Shown here piece by piece: positions 40,901 through 50,944 of a DNA stretch of 64,000 bases. Origin of the DNA: Mycolicibacter heraklionensis (GTDB lineage Bacteria; Actinomycetota; Actinomycetes; Mycobacteriales; Mycobacteriaceae); the NCBI RefSeq assembly GCF_019645815.1, contig NZ_CP080997.1:1678880-1742879 (forward strand), in the 5' to 3' direction. Within the stretch, counting starts at the first letter, position 1, and every line of letters starts with the position of its first letter. The translations under genes were made by a program, and so were the position numbers. The notes under the pieces were generated by a model. That model was not told the DNA's origin, searched no databases, and saw only the letters and a list, made by a program, of their open reading frames with translations.

Positions 40901-43072
40901 GTGGACTCGGCACCGTCGACAGTGACCACGGCGAACGATGAGCGCCCGTACCGGCGGCTGGCGGCCCGGCTCAGCATCAAAACCAAGCTGATGATCATTC
41001 TGCTGCTGACCAGCATCGCTTCGGTCGCAGTCGTTGGATTCGTCGAGTTTCAGTATGGCGCACAGGAATTGCAGCGTGCGGCGACCAACAAGCTGGTGCA
41101 GGCCCGCGAGTTGCAGCGTCGCGCGGTCACCGGCTTGTTCGTCGACATGTCCAATGTCCTGGCGGTTGTCAGCGGGGGAGTGACCGCGGCTACCGCACTC
41201 CAGGCGTTCAGCGCGGGATTCGACGAACTCGCCCATGCTCCGGTCACGCCCGAACAGCAGCGGACGATCACGGCCTACTACCGGGACAACTTCACCAAGG
41301 CCTTGACCGAACGGACCGGCGAGCAAGCGGACGTCGCCGCGTTTCTGCCCACCTCGAACGCGCAGCGCTACCTGCAGGCCCACTACACCGCGGGTTTCGC
41401 CGGGGACGCCAAGAAGCTCGACGACGCCGGTGACGGCAGTGCGTGGTCGGCGGCAAACGCCCAGTTCAACGACGTTTTTGCCCAGATCGTCCAGCTCAAC
41501 GGGTACCAGGATGCGTTGCTGTTGGACACCCGAGGCAACGTGGTCTACTCGGTCAACAAGGGTGTGGACCTGGGCACGAACCTGCTCACCGGCCCCTACC
41601 GCGAATCCGGCCTGCGTGACGCCTTCCGCAAAGCGCTGGCAGCCAACGCGGTCAACTTCGTCTGGATCACCGATTTCCAGCCGTACCAACCCAACTTGGA
41701 CACGCCCACAGCCTGGCTGGTGTCACCCGTCGGCACCAAGGGCGCGGTCGAGGGCGTGATGGCCTTGGCGCTGCCCAGCGCGAAGGTCACCCGGATCATG
41801 ACCGCCGACCGCGACTGGGATGCCGCCGGGCTGGGACACACCGCCGAGACCTACCTGGCCGGTCCGGACGACCTGATGCGCTCCGATTCACGTCTTTTCC
41901 TGGAGGACCCCGAGCGCTACCGCCGCGAAGCGGTGGCGGCGGGAACCGCCGAGGCGACGGTGGACCGCGCGGTGCGGTTGGGGACCACCGCCCTGGTGCA
42001 GCCGGTCGGCGGACCGGGCCTGCAGGCCGCGCAGCGTGGCCAGTCCGGAACGCTCACCACCGGATACGACTATCTGGGCAAACGAGAGCTGACCGCGTAC
42101 GCGCCGCTGACCGTGCCCAACTCGGACCTGCAGTGGTCGATCCTGGCCACGAGGGAGTACTCCGACGCCTACTCCGGCGTCACCTCCTTCAGCAGGAGAG
42201 TGGTGCTGGCCACCACCGGGGTCATCTTCGCGATCTGTGTGCTGGCGATGCTGCTTGCCCGACTCTTCCTGCAACCGATCCGGCGGCTGCAGGCCGCCGC
42301 CCAGCGGATCAGCGCCGGCGACTACAGCGCCGTGGTACCGGCCCGGACGGCCGATGAGATCGGCGATCTCACCAAGGCGTTCAACGACATGAGCCACAGC
42401 CTCCGCACCAAGGAGGAGTTGCTCAACCAGCAGCGCAAGCAGAACGACGAGCTGCTGTTGTCGCTGATGCCCGAGTCGCTGGTGCGGCGCTACCGCGGGG
42501 GCGAGCAGGCCATCGCAGATGCGCACCACAACGTCACCGTCATCTACGCCGAGCTGCAGGGTATCGATCAACTGTCCTCCGAAGTGTCCGCGAGCGAATT
42601 GGTGACGATCGTCGACGACTTGGTCCGACAGTTCGACGCGGCGGCCGAAGGCGTTGGAGTCGAACGAATCCGGACCATGTACAACGGCTATCTCGCGGGC
42701 TGCGGCTTGACCACCCCGCGGCTGGACGGCGTGCACCGAATCGTCGAATTCGCCAGCGAGATGCAGCGCATCGTCGATCGGTTCGCCATCAAATCCGGCT
42801 ACCGGCTGAGCCTGTGGGCCGGAGTCAACACCGGCGAGGTCGTCAGCGGTCTGGTGGGCCGATCCGGTGTCACCTATGACCTGTGGGGCTCTGCGGTCAA
42901 CCTCGCCTACCAGTTGCGCAGGAACACACCGGAATCCGGCATCTACGTCACCGCGGCGGTGCGCGACATGCTCGGTGATGTCGCGGAGTTCGCCCCGGCC
43001 GGAACTGTGACGATCGGTGACGCCCAGGAACCGGCCTGGAGATTGGCCTCGAGATTGTCCGAGGCGCCGTGA
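40901..43072 (+). CDS. Membrane receptor class III adenylate/guanylate cyclase homologue with degenerate active site (Rv2435c type)
   Basis: The 723-residue protein has an N-terminal span (residues about 28-50) and a large extracytoplasmic sensor domain of dCACHE character up to about residue 430. A second span (VVLATTGVIFAICVLAMLL), a HAMP linker and a class III cyclase homology domain (about residues 540-710) follow. Aligning to Rv1625c with exact spacing, the metal Asp 256 is E551, the substrate Lys 296 is R591, the second metal Asp 300 is N595 and the transition-state Arg 376 is Q671. Asp 365 (D660) and Asn 372 (N667) are kept. Cyclase activity is therefore doubtful. The stop overlaps the MscS-type gene by 4 bp. 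Confidence 0.88.
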   Translation: MDSAPSTVTTANDERPYRRLAARLSIKTKLMIILLLTSIASVAVVGFVEFQYGAQELQRAATNKLVQARELQRRAVTGLFVDMSNVLAVVSGGVTAATALQAFSAGFDELAHAPVTPEQQRTITAYYRDNFTKALTERTGEQADVAAFLPTSNAQRYLQAHYTAGFAGDAKKLDDAGDGSAWSAANAQFNDVFAQIVQLNGYQDALLLDTRGNVVYSVNKGVDLGTNLLTGPYRESGLRDAFRKALAANAVNFVWITDFQPYQPNLDTPTAWLVSPVGTKGAVEGVMALALPSAKVTRIMTADRDWDAAGLGHTAETYLAGPDDLMRSDSRLFLEDPERYRREAVAAGTAEATVDRAVRLGTTALVQPVGGPGLQAAQRGQSGTLTTGYDYLGKRELTAYAPLTVPNSDLQWSILATREYSDAYSGVTSFSRRVVLATTGVIFAICVLAMLLARLFLQPIRRLQAAAQRISAGDYSAVVPARTADEIGDLTKAFNDMSHSLRTKEELLNQQRKQNDELLLSLMPESLVRRYRGGEQAIADAHHNVTVIYAELQGIDQLSSEVSASELVTIVDDLVRQFDAAAEGVGVERIRTMYNGYLAGCGLTTPRLDGVHRIVEFASEMQRIVDRFAIKSGYRLSLWAGVNTGEVVSGLVGRSGVTYDLWGSAVNLAYQLRRNTPESGIYVTAAVRDMLGDVAEFAPAGTVTIGDAQEPAWRLASRLSEAP

Positions 43073-44457
43073 ACGTCTTCGGGCCGTGGCTGTACTGGGC
43101 GATCGGGGTCGCCGTCGGGCTTCCCGCTGGCCTGGTGCTGCTCACCGAAGGGCATGGGGCGCTGGCGCGCCGAGGCAGCCACCTGGCTCGGCCGGTGGCG
43201 CTGGCGCGGAATTACCTGCTGCCGCTGGGCGCATTGATGGTGCTGCTGGCCGAGGTGGCCGGCGTACCCGAACACGATCCGACGCTGCGGGTCATCTACA
43301 CCGCGTTCGGCTTCGTGCTGCTGGTGTTGCTGCTGTCGGTGCTCGACGTCACCTTCTTCCAGAGCGCCCCGAAAGACTCGTGGCGGGGCCGGATACCGAC
43401 CATCTTCATCGATGTCGCCCGATTCCTGCTGATCGGTGTGGGCCTGGCGCTGACGCTGTCCCTCGTGTGGGGCGCCAAGATCGGCGGCCTGTTCACCGCG
43501 CTGGGCGTGACATCGGTGGTCATCGGCCTGATGCTGCAGAACTCGGTCGGCCAGATCGTTTCGGGTCTGTTCATGCTCTTCGAGCAGCCCTTCCGGATCG
43601 GCGACTGGCTGTCCACCCCCACCGCCCACGGCCGGGTCGTCGAAGTGAACTGGCGAGCAGTGCACATCAGCACCGCCGACGGACTGCAGGTGACGCCGAA
43701 CTCGGTGCTGGCCGGCACCTCATTCACCAACATCAGCCGATCCAGCGGTGCGCACCGGGTGTCGATCACCACCACGTTTGCCGTCGGCGATCCGCCAGAT
43801 CTGGTGTGCGCGTTGTTGTCGCGCGTTGCCACCGCGCTGCCGATGCGAACCACCGGCGCGGCACCGGATTCGGCCGCGTTGGGTAGCGGTCAATACCGCA
43901 CCGTCATTGCGGTCGACTCACCGAGCGACGACAGTGCGGCGCAGGCCACCTTCTTACGATGGCTCTGGTACGCCTCCCGACGGGAGGGACTGCACCTTGA
44001 CGACGCCGACGACGAGTTCTGCACGCCGGAACGGGTGGCCGAGGCGCTGCGGACCGTTGTGGCACCCGCACTGCGACTGACCGACGCCGATCAGCACGCC
44101 CTGGTGCCCTACGCCAGGATGGTCCGGTACGGCACAGGCGAACCGCTGCAACAGGCGGGTCAGGTACCGACCGCGATGACATTTCTGACGGACGGCAGCG
44201 TCCTGATGAGCGGGGAGGATCCGGCCGAGCCGGGCGCCACGCTGCGCCACGGTGCGTTTCTCGGGGTCACCACACTGACCCGCCAATCCAGCCAGTTCGA
44301 CGCGCGCGCACTGGAAGAAGTGACCGCGGTGGTCATCGACCGCGAGCACATCGAGGATCTGGTGATGGCCAAGCCGCTGTTGCTGCAGGAACTGGGCCGG
44401 ATCATCGACCAGCGGCGCCCCGCGGCGCCATCAACACAGCGGGGCCGTTTTACCTGA
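43069..44457 (+). CDS. MscS-family channel with C-terminal cyclic-nucleotide-binding-like domain (Rv2434c type)
   Basis: The 462-residue protein has about four N-terminal membrane spans. The MscS pore and beta domain follow (GVTSVVIGLMLQNSVGQIVSGLFML, then EQPFRIGDWL and TPNSVLAGTSFTN). A C-terminal cyclic-nucleotide-monophosphate-binding fold occupies about residues 350-455. This is the bacterial bCNG arrangement. The phosphate-binding cassette is not canonical: the FGE Glu is Val and the Arg of the PRxA motif is missing (the segment reads FLGVTTLTRQSSQFDARA). The start overlaps the cyclase-like gene (GTGA), so the sensor and channel are probably made together. Confidence 0.88.
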   Translation: MNVFGPWLYWAIGVAVGLPAGLVLLTEGHGALARRGSHLARPVALARNYLLPLGALMVLLAEVAGVPEHDPTLRVIYTAFGFVLLVLLLSVLDVTFFQSAPKDSWRGRIPTIFIDVARFLLIGVGLALTLSLVWGAKIGGLFTALGVTSVVIGLMLQNSVGQIVSGLFMLFEQPFRIGDWLSTPTAHGRVVEVNWRAVHISTADGLQVTPNSVLAGTSFTNISRSSGAHRVSITTTFAVGDPPDLVCALLSRVATALPMRTTGAAPDSAALGSGQYRTVIAVDSPSDDSAAQATFLRWLWYASRREGLHLDDADDEFCTPERVAEALRTVVAPALRLTDADQHALVPYARMVRYGTGEPLQQAGQVPTAMTFLTDGSVLMSGEDPAEPGATLRHGAFLGVTTLTRQSSQFDARALEEVTAVVIDREHIEDLVMAKPLLLQELGRIIDQRRPAAPSTQRGRFT

Positions 44458-44484
44458 TCGGGCGTTCGCCGATACTCTGGCACG

Positions 44485-45747
44485 ATGAGCGTCCCCGTGC
44501 TTCCCGACCTGCGCCAAGAGGTCCACGACGCCGCCCGTCGCGCAAGGGTCGCCTCGCGTTCCCTGACGGCGTTGTCCACCGCGGCCAAGAACAGTGCGCT
44601 GAACGCCGCGGCCGACGCCTTGCTGGCCCACGCTGACGACATCCTGGCCGCCAATGAACGCGACGTTGCCGCCGCCCGTGCCGCCGGCACTCCCGAGGCC
44701 ATGCTGGACCGGCTGGCGCTGTCCAAGGCCCGCGTCGACGGTATCGCCGCCGGACTGCGCCAGGTCGCCGGCCTGCCCGACCCGGTGGGCGAGGTACTGC
44801 GCGGCTACACCCTGCCCAACGGACTGCTGCTGCGTCAGCAGCGCGTCCCCCTGGGCGTGGTGGGCATGGTCTACGAAGGCCGGCCCAACGTCACCGTCGA
44901 CGCATTCGGGTTGACGCTGAAGTCCGGCAACGCCGCGCTGCTGCGTGGCAGTTCGTCGGCGGCCCACTCCAACCAGGCTCTGGTCGACGTGCTGCGCGGC
45001 GCTTTGGTGGATGAGGACCTGCCCGCCGACGCGGTGCAGCTGCTGTCGTCGGCCGACCGGGCCACCGTCACCCACCTGATCCAGGCCCGCGGACTGGTCG
45101 ACGTGGTGATCCCGCGCGGCGGGGCCGGGCTGATCGAAGCCGTCGTGCGCGACGCGTTGGTGCCCACCATCGAGACCGGGGTCGGCAACTGCCACGTCTA
45201 TGTCCATGAGGCCGCCGACCTCGACATCGCCGAACAAGTGCTGTTGAACTCCAAGACCCGTCGGCCCAGCGTCTGCAACGCCGCCGAGACCCTGCTGGTC
45301 GACAAGGCCATCGCCGCGTCCGCAGTGCCCCGGCTGGTGGACGCATTGACCGCCGCTGGAGTTGCGGTGCACGACTGCACCGGGCAGGCCGACGACGCCG
45401 CTGCCGAGGAAGACTTGCGTCGCGAATACCTGGCGATGGACATCGCGCTCTCGGTGGTCGACGGCCTCGAGGACGCGATCGACCACATCAACGAGTACGG
45501 CACCGGCCACACCGAGGCCATCGTCACCACCAACATGGCCGCCGCCCAGCGATTCAGCGAGCTGGTCGACGCCGCCGCGGTAATGGTCAACGCTTCCACG
45601 GCCTTCACCGACGGCGAGCAGTTCGGCTTCGGCGCCGAGATCGGCATCTCCACCCAGAAACTGCACGCCCGGGGCCCGATGGGGCTGCCGGAGCTGACGT
45701 CGACCAAATGGATCGTGTGGGGTGACGGCCACACCCGTCCCGTCTAA
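44485..45747 (+). CDS. proA: Gamma-glutamyl phosphate reductase
   Basis: ProA is the second enzyme of proline synthesis, reducing gamma-glutamyl phosphate with NADPH. The 420-residue aldehyde-dehydrogenase-fold protein has [16 protein letters not shown], the nucleotide-region RGGAGLI, and the catalytic Cys in [14 protein letters not shown]. It lies 27 bp after the channel gene. In H37Rv PE25/PPE41 and the ahpC/ahpD region (Rv2433c-Rv2428) lie between these two; here they are absent. Confidence 0.96.
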   Translation: MSVPVLPDLRQEVHDAARRARVASRSLTALSTAAKNSALNAAADALLAHADDILAANERDVAAARAAGTPEAMLDRLALSKARVDGIAAGLRQVAGLPDPVGEVLRGYTLPNGLLLRQQRVPLGVVGMVYEGRPNVTVDAFGLTLKSGNAALLRGSSSAAHSNQALVDVLRGALVDEDLPADAVQLLSSADRATVTHLIQARGLVDVVIPRGGAGLIEAVVRDALVPTIETGVGNCHVYVHEAADLDIAEQVLLNSKTRRPSVCNAAETLLVDKAIAASAVPRLVDALTAAGVAVHDCTGQADDAAAEEDLRREYLAMDIALSVVDGLEDAIDHINEYGTGHTEAIVTTNMAAAQRFSELVDAAAVMVNASTAFTDGEQFGFGAEIGISTQKLHARGPMGLPELTSTKWIVWGDGHTRPV

Positions 45748-45772
45748 GGCGCCTCGAAGGAGCAACATCCGC

Positions 45773-46681
45773 ATGGAAAAGCCCGCCATCCCCGCCACCC
45801 CGGCCCGCCAGGCGCCGCTGTTCTCCGACATCGACGACGTCGCTCGCCGGCTGGCCGAGACCGGATACCTGGCGGACACCGCCACCACCACGGCGGTGTT
45901 CCTGGCCGATCGACTGGGCAAACCCCTGCTGGTGGAGGGCCCGGCCGGGGTCGGCAAGACCGAACTGGCCCGCGCGGTGGCCGCGGCCACCGGTTCCGGG
46001 CTGGTGCGGCTGCAGTGCTATGAGGGCGTCGACGAGGCCCGGGCGCTCTACGAGTGGAATCACGCCAAGCAGATACTCCGTATTCAGTCCGGCAACACTG
46101 CCGGTCCGGGCGGCGACTGGGACGCCACCAAGATGGACGTGTTCTCCGAGGAGTTCCTGCTGTCACGTCCGCTGCTGACCGCGATCCGGCGCACCGACCC
46201 GACCGTGCTGCTGATCGACGAGACCGACAAGGCCGACATCGAAATCGAGGGCCTGCTGCTGGAGGTGCTCTCCGACTTCGCGGTCACCGTTCCGGAACTG
46301 GGCACGATCACCGCGACGCGCACCCCGTTCACGCTGTTGACCTCCAACGCCACCCGGGAACTGTCCGAAGCGCTCAAGCGCCGTTGCCTGTTCCTGCACA
46401 TCGACTTCCCCGATCCGGACCTGGAACGCCGCATTCTGCTGTCGCGAGTACCCGAGTTGCCCGAGCACCTGGCCGCCGAGTTGGTGCGCATCATCGGGGT
46501 GCTGCGCGGCATGCAGCTCAAGAAGCTGCCGTCGGTGGCCGAGACCATCGACTGGGGCCGCACCATCTTGGCTCTGGGCATGGACACCATCGACGACGCC
46601 ACCGTCGCAGCCACCCTAGGCGTCGTGCTCAAGCACCAGTCCGATCAGGTGCGGGCATCCGGAGAGCTGCGACTGAACTGA
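45773..46681 (+). CDS. MoxR-family AAA+ ATPase (Rv2426c type)
   Basis: The 302-residue protein has Walker A EGPAGVGKT, Walker B VLLIDETDKAD, sensor 1 (LLTSNATRELSEAL) and the Arg-finger region KRRCLFLHIDFP. MoxR ATPases act with von Willebrand A proteins as chaperones, often for insertion of metal cofactors into enzymes. ATG 45773 has GAAGGAG upstream. The vWA partner gene follows 10 bp later. The target enzyme is not visible in this window. Confidence 0.92.
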   Translation: MEKPAIPATPARQAPLFSDIDDVARRLAETGYLADTATTTAVFLADRLGKPLLVEGPAGVGKTELARAVAAATGSGLVRLQCYEGVDEARALYEWNHAKQILRIQSGNTAGPGGDWDATKMDVFSEEFLLSRPLLTAIRRTDPTVLLIDETDKADIEIEGLLLEVLSDFAVTVPELGTITATRTPFTLLTSNATRELSEALKRRCLFLHIDFPDPDLERRILLSRVPELPEHLAAELVRIIGVLRGMQLKKLPSVAETIDWGRTILALGMDTIDDATVAATLGVVLKHQSDQVRASGELRLN

Positions 46682-46691
46682 TGGTCCGCTG

Positions 46692-48131
46692 ATGGTTCGC
46701 CGTATCCGCCCACCGCAACCCCTTGCCCCGCACGGGATTCCGGGACACCTGGTGGGGTTCGTGGAAGCGCTGCGCGGGCAGGGGATTTCGGTGGGCCCGT
46801 CGGAGACCGTTGACGCCGGACGGGTGCTGACGGCGATCGGGCTCGACGACCGGGAGGTGCTGCGGGAAGGGCTGGCCTGCGCGGTGCTGCGCCGGCCCGA
46901 TCACCGCGACACCTATGACGCCATGTTCGATCTGTGGTTCCCCGCCGCGCTGGGCGGGCGCACGGTGGTTGTCGACGGCGACGAGCAGCCGGCCGACGAC
47001 GTGCCGCTGCCCGAGGACGCCGAGGACATGCGGGCGATGCTGGTCGATCTGTTGACCGCGAACCCCGATCTGGCCGACACCGATCCCCGATTGTCGGCGA
47101 TGATCGCCGCGATCGTCGGCGCCTACGGGCAATACCGCTCCAGTCGCGGCCCGTCCTACTCGGCCTACCAGGCGCTCAAAGCGCTGGCGCTCGACGAGTT
47201 GGAAGGCAAGCTGCTGGCCGGGCTGCTCGCGCCCTACGGTGACGAACCCAGCCCCACCCAGGAACAGATCGCCAAGGCGATGGCCGCGCAGCGGATCGCT
47301 GCGCTGCGCAAGCTCGTCGACGCCGAGACCAAGCGGCGCACCGCTGAACAGTTGGGGCGCGAACACGTGCAGATGTACGGCATCCCGCAGCTGAGCGAGA
47401 ACGTCGAGTTCCTCCGTGCGTCCGGCGAACAGTTGCGCCAGATGCGCCGGGTGGTGGCGCCGCTGGCCCGCACCCTGGCAACCCGGCTGGCCGCACGCCG
47501 GCGACGCTCCCGTGCCGGCACCATCGATCTGCGCAAGACCCTGCGCAAGTCGATGTCGACCGGCGGGGTGCCGATCGACGTGGTGCTGCGCAAACCGCGT
47601 CCCGCCCGGCCCGAACTGGTGGTGTTGTGCGATGTGTCCGGCTCGGTCGCCGGGTTCAGTCACTTCACCTTGCTACTGGTTCACGCTCTGCGCCAACAGT
47701 TTTCGAGAGTCCGGGTGTTTGCGTTCATCGACACCACCGACGAGGTGACGCACCTGTTCGGACCGGATGCCGACCTGGCGGTGGCCATCCAGCGGATCAC
47801 CCGGGAGTCCGGGGTCTATACCCGCGACGGCCATTCCGACTACGGCAACGCGTTCGTCTCGTTCGCCGAGAACTATCCGAACGTGGTGTCTCCGCGCAGC
47901 GCGCTGCTGGTGCTGGGAGACGGTCGAACCAACTACCGAAACCCCGGTGTGGAGGTGCTGTCGCATCTGGTGACCGCCAGCCGGCACGCGCACTGGCTCA
48001 ACCCCGAGCCCCGGCATCTGTGGGGCAGTGGGGATTCCGCGGTACCGCGCTACAGCGACGTGATCCCGATGCACGAATGCCGCTCGGCCAAGCAGCTGGC
48101 GTCGGTGATCGACCAGCTGCTGCCGGTGTAG
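46692..48131 (+). CDS. von Willebrand factor A (CoxE-like) protein (Rv2425c type)
   Basis: The 479-residue protein has a helical N-terminal half and a C-terminal vWA domain with a MIDAS metal site (VVLCDVSGSVAGFSH, residues about 310-325, plus later Thr/Asp). It is of the CoxE/DUF444-like type that works with MoxR ATPases. It follows the MoxR gene by 10 bp. The C-terminus (ECRSAKQLASVIDQLLPV) appears complete. Its TAG stop (48129-48131) directly abuts an in-frame, 5'-truncated epimerase remnant. Confidence 0.9.
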   Translation: MVRRIRPPQPLAPHGIPGHLVGFVEALRGQGISVGPSETVDAGRVLTAIGLDDREVLREGLACAVLRRPDHRDTYDAMFDLWFPAALGGRTVVVDGDEQPADDVPLPEDAEDMRAMLVDLLTANPDLADTDPRLSAMIAAIVGAYGQYRSSRGPSYSAYQALKALALDELEGKLLAGLLAPYGDEPSPTQEQIAKAMAAQRIAALRKLVDAETKRRTAEQLGREHVQMYGIPQLSENVEFLRASGEQLRQMRRVVAPLARTLATRLAARRRRSRAGTIDLRKTLRKSMSTGGVPIDVVLRKPRPARPELVVLCDVSGSVAGFSHFTLLLVHALRQQFSRVRVFAFIDTTDEVTHLFGPDADLAVAIQRITRESGVYTRDGHSDYGNAFVSFAENYPNVVSPRSALLVLGDGRTNYRNPGVEVLSHLVTASRHAHWLNPEPRHLWGSGDSAVPRYSDVIPMHECRSAKQLASVIDQLLPV

Positions 48132-49088
48132 GCGATCAGAAAGGTTCGCGATCCCGAGAAGCCCCGCGGTCTGGAACACCTGCACGCGCTTGCTGAGCGG
48201 CACCCGGGGCAGCTCAGCCTGCACCGGGCCGACCTGCTCGAACCGGGCAGTTTCACCGAGGCGATGCAAGGCTGCCAGCTGGTCATCCACACCGCCTCGC
48301 CGTTCCTGCTCGGCACCATCCGCGACGCCGATCGGCAACTGGTACGGCCCGCGCTCGAAGGCACCCGCAACGTGTTGTCGGCCGTGGACCAGACTCCTTC
48401 GGTGGCGCGGGTGGTGCTGACCAGCAGCGTGGCGGCCATCTACGGCGACAACGCGGACATGAAGGGCAAAGCGTGCTTCACCGAGGCGGACTGGAACACC
48501 ACCAGCACACCCGAGCACCAGCCCTACCCCTACTCCAAGACGGTCGCCGAGCGGGCGGCGTGGCAGATCCAGCAGGCCCAGCAGCGCTGGGACCTGGTCA
48601 CCATTCACCCCTCGCTGGTGCTGGGACCGTCGCTGACCACGGCCAGCGCCTCGGGAAGCATGGACACCATGCGGCACTTCGTCGACATGTCGATGGCGCT
48701 GGGTGCGCCCGCGCTGCAGATGGGCTGCGTCGACGTGCGCGATGTGGCCCGCGCCCACATCAGCGCCGGCTACACACCCGGGGCGCATGGCCGCTACGTG
48801 GTGAACTCCGAAGTCGTCAGCATGCTGGAACTCAGCCGAATGTTGCGGCGGCACTTCGGTGCCCGGCTGTCCTTCCCGACCCGCGAGCTGCCCAAGTTCA
48901 TGGTCAAGCTGGTGGCGCCGGTGGCGGGACTGACTCGCCCGTTTGTCGAGCACAATATCGGCTGGCCGCTATGCCTGGACAGTTCGCGCGCGCGTTCGGA
49001 GCTCGCCATCGATTTCCGGCCGGTTGCGGACTCCGTCGTAGAGCACTTCCAACAGATGATCGACGACGGCGTAGCCCGTTGGCGCTAG
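48132..49088 (+). pseudogene. 5'-truncated NAD-dependent epimerase/dehydrogenase
   Basis: The open frame after the vWA stop encodes an extended SDR. It starts inside the first Rossmann unit (KVRDPEKPRGLEHLHAL, the segment that normally follows strand 2). It contains DLLEPGSF, VIHTASPF, VVLTSSVAAIYG, the active-site YPYSK, and an intact C-terminus. The N-terminal about 30-40 residues with the GxxGxxG dinucleotide motif are missing, and there is no ATG, GTG or TTG before Met at 48264. The frame is the same as that of the vWA gene, separated only by its TAG. The likely cause is a deletion that removed the 5' end and the intergenic DNA. Confidence 0.8.
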
Positions 49089-49102
49089 CCGCCCGCAGAG
49101 GT

Positions 49103-50155
49103 TCAGTACGTCCGCTGGTAGACCAGCCAGCGCAACTCCATCGGGCTTTCCTCCCGCGTGGTGCGGAACGCGTCCTGCCCGCTGATCCATTCGATGTACC
49201 AGCTGGTGGGTGGCCAGCCGCCCTCGGGCAGGTGCGCCTTCTCGTAGTCATGGACGGACTCGTCGGAGAGCAGCTGCAGGGGTAGGCCGGCCGACGCGGC
49301 CGACATTTCGTTGCGGGTGTACAGACCCGAGTACACCTGCTGGCAGAATTCGCGGGCTGCGGCGTCGGGCTCGTAGCCGTCGTGCGCCAGGAAGCTGTTG
49401 AACACCAGTCGCCCGCCGGGAGCCAGGCATCGGGCGGCGAGCTCGAACAGGCTGCGTAGCTCTGCGGTGCCCCGGAAATCGGTCAACACCTCAGAAAGCA
49501 CCATCATCTGGTAGTCGTTGCGCAGGTCATCGGCGTCTTCGAACACGTCCCGGACGATGACTCGCACGTCCAAGGATTCCGCCGCTGCGTCGGTCGTGAG
49601 CATCTCGGCGAACTTCGGGGTCATCTCGACGACGTCGACCGGATGTCCGCGACGCGCCAGCGCCAGGGCGTTGCGGCCGGTGCCCCCACCGATCTCGAGC
49701 ACCGGATGGGAGGCCGGATCGCCGGCCTCGCAGGCGAGGTGCCAGACCTTCGCGTCGGGTTCGGTGCCGAACAGCGGTGGTTTGCGCGTGTCCAGCCAGG
49801 CGGCGTATGCCTCAGCGACGGAACTCCACTGGGCGCGCACCGTGTAGTTCAGGGTGGGACCGATCGGGGCGTTGTAGGAGATGATGATGTGCGAGCGCAG
49901 CGAGTGCGCGTAGGCCTCAGCCAGTTGGCCTTCCAACACTTCTCTGAGCCGGTCGAGCTCGTCATCGCTGAAGGGCTTGCCCAGGCCCGCGAACACGGCC
50001 GAGCACATCGTCACGTATTCCTCCAGCATGCTCGGCATGGCTGGAAGCCTGATGTCGCCGCTGATCTGGGCACGGGTGTAAAAGCGCTTCACCATGGCGT
50101 CCTGGGCCGCCTGGGCGCGATCAAGTGAACTCAACGGAAAATCTTCCACAGACAT
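49103..50155 (-). CDS. SAM-dependent methyltransferase-like protein
   Basis: The 350-residue protein has a helical N-terminal part of about 140 residues and a class I methyltransferase domain with motif [16 protein letters not shown], acidic VVEMTPKF, and [14 protein letters not shown]. The first part ([22 protein letters not shown]) resembles no domain I can name. The start is ATG 50155; a GTG 6 bp downstream is also possible. It is convergent with the epimerase pseudogene and divergent from nadD. It is not in this position in H37Rv as I recall. The substrate is unknown. Confidence 0.75.
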   Translation of the reverse strand: MSVEDFPLSSLDRAQAAQDAMVKRFYTRAQISGDIRLPAMPSMLEEYVTMCSAVFAGLGKPFSDDELDRLREVLEGQLAEAYAHSLRSHIIISYNAPIGPTLNYTVRAQWSSVAEAYAAWLDTRKPPLFGTEPDAKVWHLACEAGDPASHPVLEIGGGTGRNALALARRGHPVDVVEMTPKFAEMLTTDAAAESLDVRVIVRDVFEDADDLRNDYQMMVLSEVLTDFRGTAELRSLFELAARCLAPGGRLVFNSFLAHDGYEPDAAAREFCQQVYSGLYTRNEMSAASAGLPLQLLSDESVHDYEKAHLPEGGWPPTSWYIEWISGQDAFRTTREESPMELRWLVYQRTY

Positions 50156-50320
50156 CTTCTACACGATTGGCATCCGCTTCGCGGCAGCAACGGGGGGTTG
50201 CGTTCTCCGACGAGCGTACGCCGTAGCGGAAAGCCGCTCGGCGTTGCCCGGCTCCACCGTCGACGAACGGCGCCACCAGTGCGCTCGCGCCGGCGAGGAC
50301 CCCAAGTAAGCTGGCCTATC

Positions 50321-50944
50321 GTGCGAAAACGGCGGCTGGGAGTCATGGGTGGGACGTTCGATCCCATCCATCATGGCCATCTGGTCGCCGCCAGCGAGGT
50401 CGCCGATCTGTTCGGGCTCGACGAGGTGGTGTTCGTGCCCACGGGCCAGCCGTGGCTCAAGAAGCGCCGCGTCACTGCCGCGGAGGACCGCTACCTGATG
50501 ACGGTGATCGCCACTGCGTCGAACCCGCGGTTCTCGGTGAGCCGGGCTGATATCGATCGCGGCGGCCCCACCTACACCAAGGACACCCTGCGTGACCTGC
50601 ACGAACAGAACCCCGATGCCGAGCTCTACTTCATCACCGGCGCCGACGCGCTGGCCACCATTCTGTCCTGGCAGGATTGGCCGGAGATGTTCGAGATGGC
50701 GCGGTTCGTCGGGGTGAGCCGGCCCGGCTACGAGCTGAACGGCGACCATCTCGCTGATGCGCTCGGCTCCCTGCCACCGCAGGCGTTGACGCTGGTCGAA
50801 GTGCCGGCGCTGGCGATTTCATCGACCGATTGCCGCCGGCGTGCGGCAGAATCCCGCCCGATCTGGTACCTGGTACCCGACGGTGTGGTCCAGTACGTGT
50901 CCAAGCGCCGCCTCTACCAACCGACCCCCGGAGACCCACAATGA
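50321..50944 (+). CDS. nadD: Nicotinate-nucleotide adenylyltransferase
   Basis: NadD makes deamido-NAD from nicotinate mononucleotide and ATP, one step before NadE. The 207-residue nucleotidyltransferase has [15 protein letters not shown] and the ISSTDCRRR motif. I chose GTG 50321 ([11 protein letters not shown]), which matches M. tuberculosis Rv2421c; the longer frame from 50198 has no support. It overlaps rsfS by 4 bp and starts the nadD-rsfS-gpgP-octT-degV operon. Confidence 0.95.
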   Translation: MRKRRLGVMGGTFDPIHHGHLVAASEVADLFGLDEVVFVPTGQPWLKKRRVTAAEDRYLMTVIATASNPRFSVSRADIDRGGPTYTKDTLRDLHEQNPDAELYFITGADALATILSWQDWPEMFEMARFVGVSRPGYELNGDHLADALGSLPPQALTLVEVPALAISSTDCRRRAAESRPIWYLVPDGVVQYVSKRRLYQPTPGDPQ

